A stretch of 64,000 bases of DNA from Marinobacter nanhaiticus D15-8W (lineage in GTDB: Bacteria > Pseudomonadota > Gammaproteobacteria > Pseudomonadales > Oleiphilaceae), in the NCBI RefSeq assembly GCF_036511935.1, contig NZ_AP028878.1, forward strand, positions 3,348,001 through 3,412,000. Reading direction: 5' to 3'. The stretch's first letter is position 1, and every line of letters begins with the position of its first letter. The translations under genes were made by a program, and so were the position numbers. The notes under the pieces are model-generated. The model did no database searches, was not told where the DNA came from, and saw only the letters and a list, made by a program, of their open reading frames with translations. Of this stretch, positions 62,292 through 64,000 are shown in pieces.

Positions 62292-63407
62292 TCAGATCTC
62301 GATCCGGGCCTCCTGGCCCGATTCGAAATACACAGCACGGCTGAGGTCCACCATCAGCTGCGCAGGCTGGCCTGGCTCGACGGTGTGATCCGGATCGAGG
62401 CGGCAATGCACATCAGTATCGTTGATCCTAGTGAGCGCAATCACATCGGGGCCCGTGGGCTCGGTAACCTCGATACGGAACGTGCCGGAGGCAATGGCCG
62501 TTTGACCCTCCTTGTGGGCCAGCGGCTGGGTAATGTGCTCCGGGCGAATACCCAAGTGAATCTCACGACCATGATACTCCGCGAGCTTCTTTGGCAGCGG
62601 CACGAAGGTCTCGTCGCCGTCGGCGCTGCGTAACCGCGCCCGCGGAGCCTCCGGCTCCCCTTCCACCTTGAGCGGAATAAAGCTCATCGCCGGCGAGCCG
62701 ATGAAACTCGCTACATAGCGCGTAGCCGGCCGCTCGTAGATTTCCTTGGGCGTGCCAAGCTGCAGCAGTTCACCGTCCTTGATCACTGCAATCCGGTCCG
62801 CCAGAGTCATGGCCTCGATCTGGTCGTGGGTCACGTACACGATGGTGGTGCCCAGGCGCTGGTGCAGCCGTTTGATCTCCGTCCGCATCTCCACCCGCAG
62901 CTTGGCGTCCAGGTTGGACAGCGGCTCGTCAAACAGATAGATCTTGGGGCGGCGCGCCAGGGCCCGTCCCATGGCCACACGCTGCTGCTGACCGCCGGAG
63001 AGCTGCGAGGGCTTGCGGTCCAGCAGATTCTCGATCTGTAGCAGCGTCGCCACCCGCTGGACTTCGGTGTCGATCTCATCCTTGGGCATGCGACGGATCT
63101 TCAGGCCGAAGGCGATATTCTCGCGCACGGTCATCGTCGGATAGAGCGCGTAGGACTGGAACACCATGGCGATGTCCCGATCCTTGGGCTCGGCATGGGT
63201 CACGTCCTTGCCGTCGATGAAGATATTGCCTTCGGTAACATGTTCCAGGCCGGCAATGCTGTTCATCAACGTCGACTTACCACAGCCAGAGGGACCAACG
63301 AGGATGAGAAACTCGCCGGATTCGATATGGATATCAATGCCCTTGAGGGTCTCCTGCACGGATTTGCCGTAGGTTTTGCGGATACCCTTGAGTTGTAATT
63401 GTGCCAT
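62292..63407 (-). CDS. gtsD: Sugar ABC transporter ATP-binding protein (glucose/mannose type)
   Basis: A 371-residue MalK/UgpC-type ATPase. It has Walker A GPSGCGKST, the signature LSGGQQQRVAMGRAL, Walker B IYLFDEPLSNLDAKLR, and a C-terminal OB-like regulatory domain (about 235-371). It lies 10 bp downstream of a permease that closely resembles Pseudomonas GtsC, so glucose or mannose uptake is likely. Energises import together with GtsB and GtsC. Confidence 0.88.
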   Translation of the reverse strand: MAQLQLKGIRKTYGKSVQETLKGIDIHIESGEFLILVGPSGCGKSTLMNSIAGLEHVTEGNIFIDGKDVTHAEPKDRDIAMVFQSYALYPTMTVRENIAFGLKIRRMPKDEIDTEVQRVATLLQIENLLDRKPSQLSGGQQQRVAMGRALARRPKIYLFDEPLSNLDAKLRVEMRTEIKRLHQRLGTTIVYVTHDQIEAMTLADRIAVIKDGELLQLGTPKEIYERPATRYVASFIGSPAMSFIPLKVEGEPEAPRARLRSADGDETFVPLPKKLAEYHGREIHLGIRPEHITQPLAHKEGQTAIASGTFRIEVTEPTGPDVIALTRINDTDVHCRLDPDHTVEPGQPAQLMVDLSRAVYFESGQEARIEI

Positions 63408-63417
63408 TGTAGGACCT

Positions 63418-64000
63418 CTAACCTTTGACAGCGCCGGACGTGAGTCCGCGGATGAAATACTTGCCCGCGATGATGTACACCACCAGTGTGGGCAGGGCCG
63501 CGATCATCGCTGCCGCCATATTGACGTTGTATTCCTTGACCCCGGTGCTGGTATTGACCAGGTTATTGAGCCCGACGGTAATCGGCTGGCTGTCACCGCT
63601 GGCATAGACCACACCGAACAGGAAGTCATTCCATATCTGGGTGAACTGCCAGATCAGGCAGACCATGAAGATCGGTGTCGACATGGGGAGCAGGATGCGC
63701 ACGAAGATGGTCACGAATCCGGCGCCATCAAGCCGGGCTGCCTTGATCAGCGCGTCAGGAACGCCGACGTAGAAGTTGCGGAAGAACAGTGTGGTAAACG
63801 CCACGCCATACACCACATGAACCAGCACTAGCCCCGATGTGGTATTGGCGAGCCCCAGTTTGCCCAGCGTCATCGCCATCGGCAGCAGGATCACCTGGAA
63901 CGGCAGGAAACAGCCGAACAGCAGCATGCTGAACAACAGGTCGGAACCCCGGAAACGCCATTTGGATATCACGTAACCGTTGATGGCTCCAAGCACCGTC
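63418..64000 (-). CDS. gtsC: Sugar ABC transporter permease, C-terminal part (window edge)
   Basis: The last 194 residues of a binding-protein-dependent permease; the gene runs past the window end. Five or so helices are visible, with the EAA loop ALIKAARLDGAGFVTIFVRI and FLFGVVYASGDSQPITVGLN, and the C-terminus KYFIRGLTSGAVKG is nearly the same as in Pseudomonas GtsC. The start is not in the window. Together with gtsD it forms part of a glucose/mannose importer. Confidence 0.88.
   Translation of the reverse strand, partial: TVLGAINGYVISKWRFRGSDLLFSMLLFGCFLPFQVILLPMAMTLGKLGLANTTSGLVLVHVVYGVAFTTLFFRNFYVGVPDALIKAARLDGAGFVTIFVRILLPMSTPIFMVCLIWQFTQIWNDFLFGVVYASGDSQPITVGLNNLVNTSTGVKEYNVNMAAAMIAALPTLVVYIIAGKYFIRGLTSGAVKG

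Overview
The window is chromosomal DNA from an aerobic, halotolerant gammaproteobacterium, most likely near Marinobacter/Hahella/Pseudomonas. The evidence is gene content (TamAB, split type II secretion genes, gtsCD-type sugar ABC transporter, GroESL with an RpoH promoter, SodB, YajQ, BCCT transporter, several fatty-acyl-CoA enzymes), GC-rich codon use and dense packing. I see no prophage, no CRISPR array and no intact insertion sequence. One roughly 223-bp MITE-like element lies directly in front of purE.

Layout. 0-3.3 kb: a class I glutamine amidotransferase, a small conserved protein, then an amidoligase overlapping a peptidase C26-type amidohydrolase. 3.3-10 kb: a SIMPL-domain protein and, convergent to it, the tamA-tamB outer-membrane assembly operon. 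10-19 kb: hemolysin III-like protein, a pair of acyl-CoA dehydrogenases (the first lacks the catalytic Glu), a voltage-sensor-like membrane protein, an amidase, a thiolase and a two-domain FabG. 19.5-23 kb: a Val-Asp-Val tRNA operon, a basic-tailed protein, a lipoprotein and a coiled-coil membrane protein. 23-31 kb: purEK, sodB, a GGDEF-EAL protein, and lemA with an M48 protease. 31-38 kb: gspN-gspC-gspD, groES-groEL and fxsA. 38-46 kb: SDR, alkyltransferase-like protein, AmpG-like permease, yajQ, a REC/degenerate-GGDEF protein, and two AraC regulators flanking an alpha-methylacyl-CoA racemase. 46-55 kb: a periplasmic protein, rmuC, a three-gene operon (retropepsin-like lipoprotein, 7TM inactive transglutaminase, ATP-grasp ligase) and a BCCT transporter. 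55-59 kb: TPP riboswitch with thiBPQ; thiQ carries a frameshift. 59-62 kb: an ATP-grasp protein with a 672-residue protein in which I see a papain-like Cys-His-Asn arrangement. 62-64 kb: gtsD and partial gtsC.

How the genes work together. Three separate modules predicted to form or break amide bonds occur here: amidoligase plus C26 hydrolase; retropepsin-like protein, 7TM transglutaminase and ATP-grasp; and ATP-grasp plus papain-like protein. The last is the best candidate for an undescribed system. A second theme is acyl-CoA metabolism: a probable heteromeric acyl-CoA dehydrogenase, thiolase, two SDRs and a racemase. A third is c-di-GMP signalling (GGDEF-EAL, YajQ, REC/degenerate GGDEF). Noncoding signals worth attention are the structured region before the first AraC gene, the degenerate 11-bp tandem array between gspC and gspD, and the nested inverted repeat before the racemase gene.
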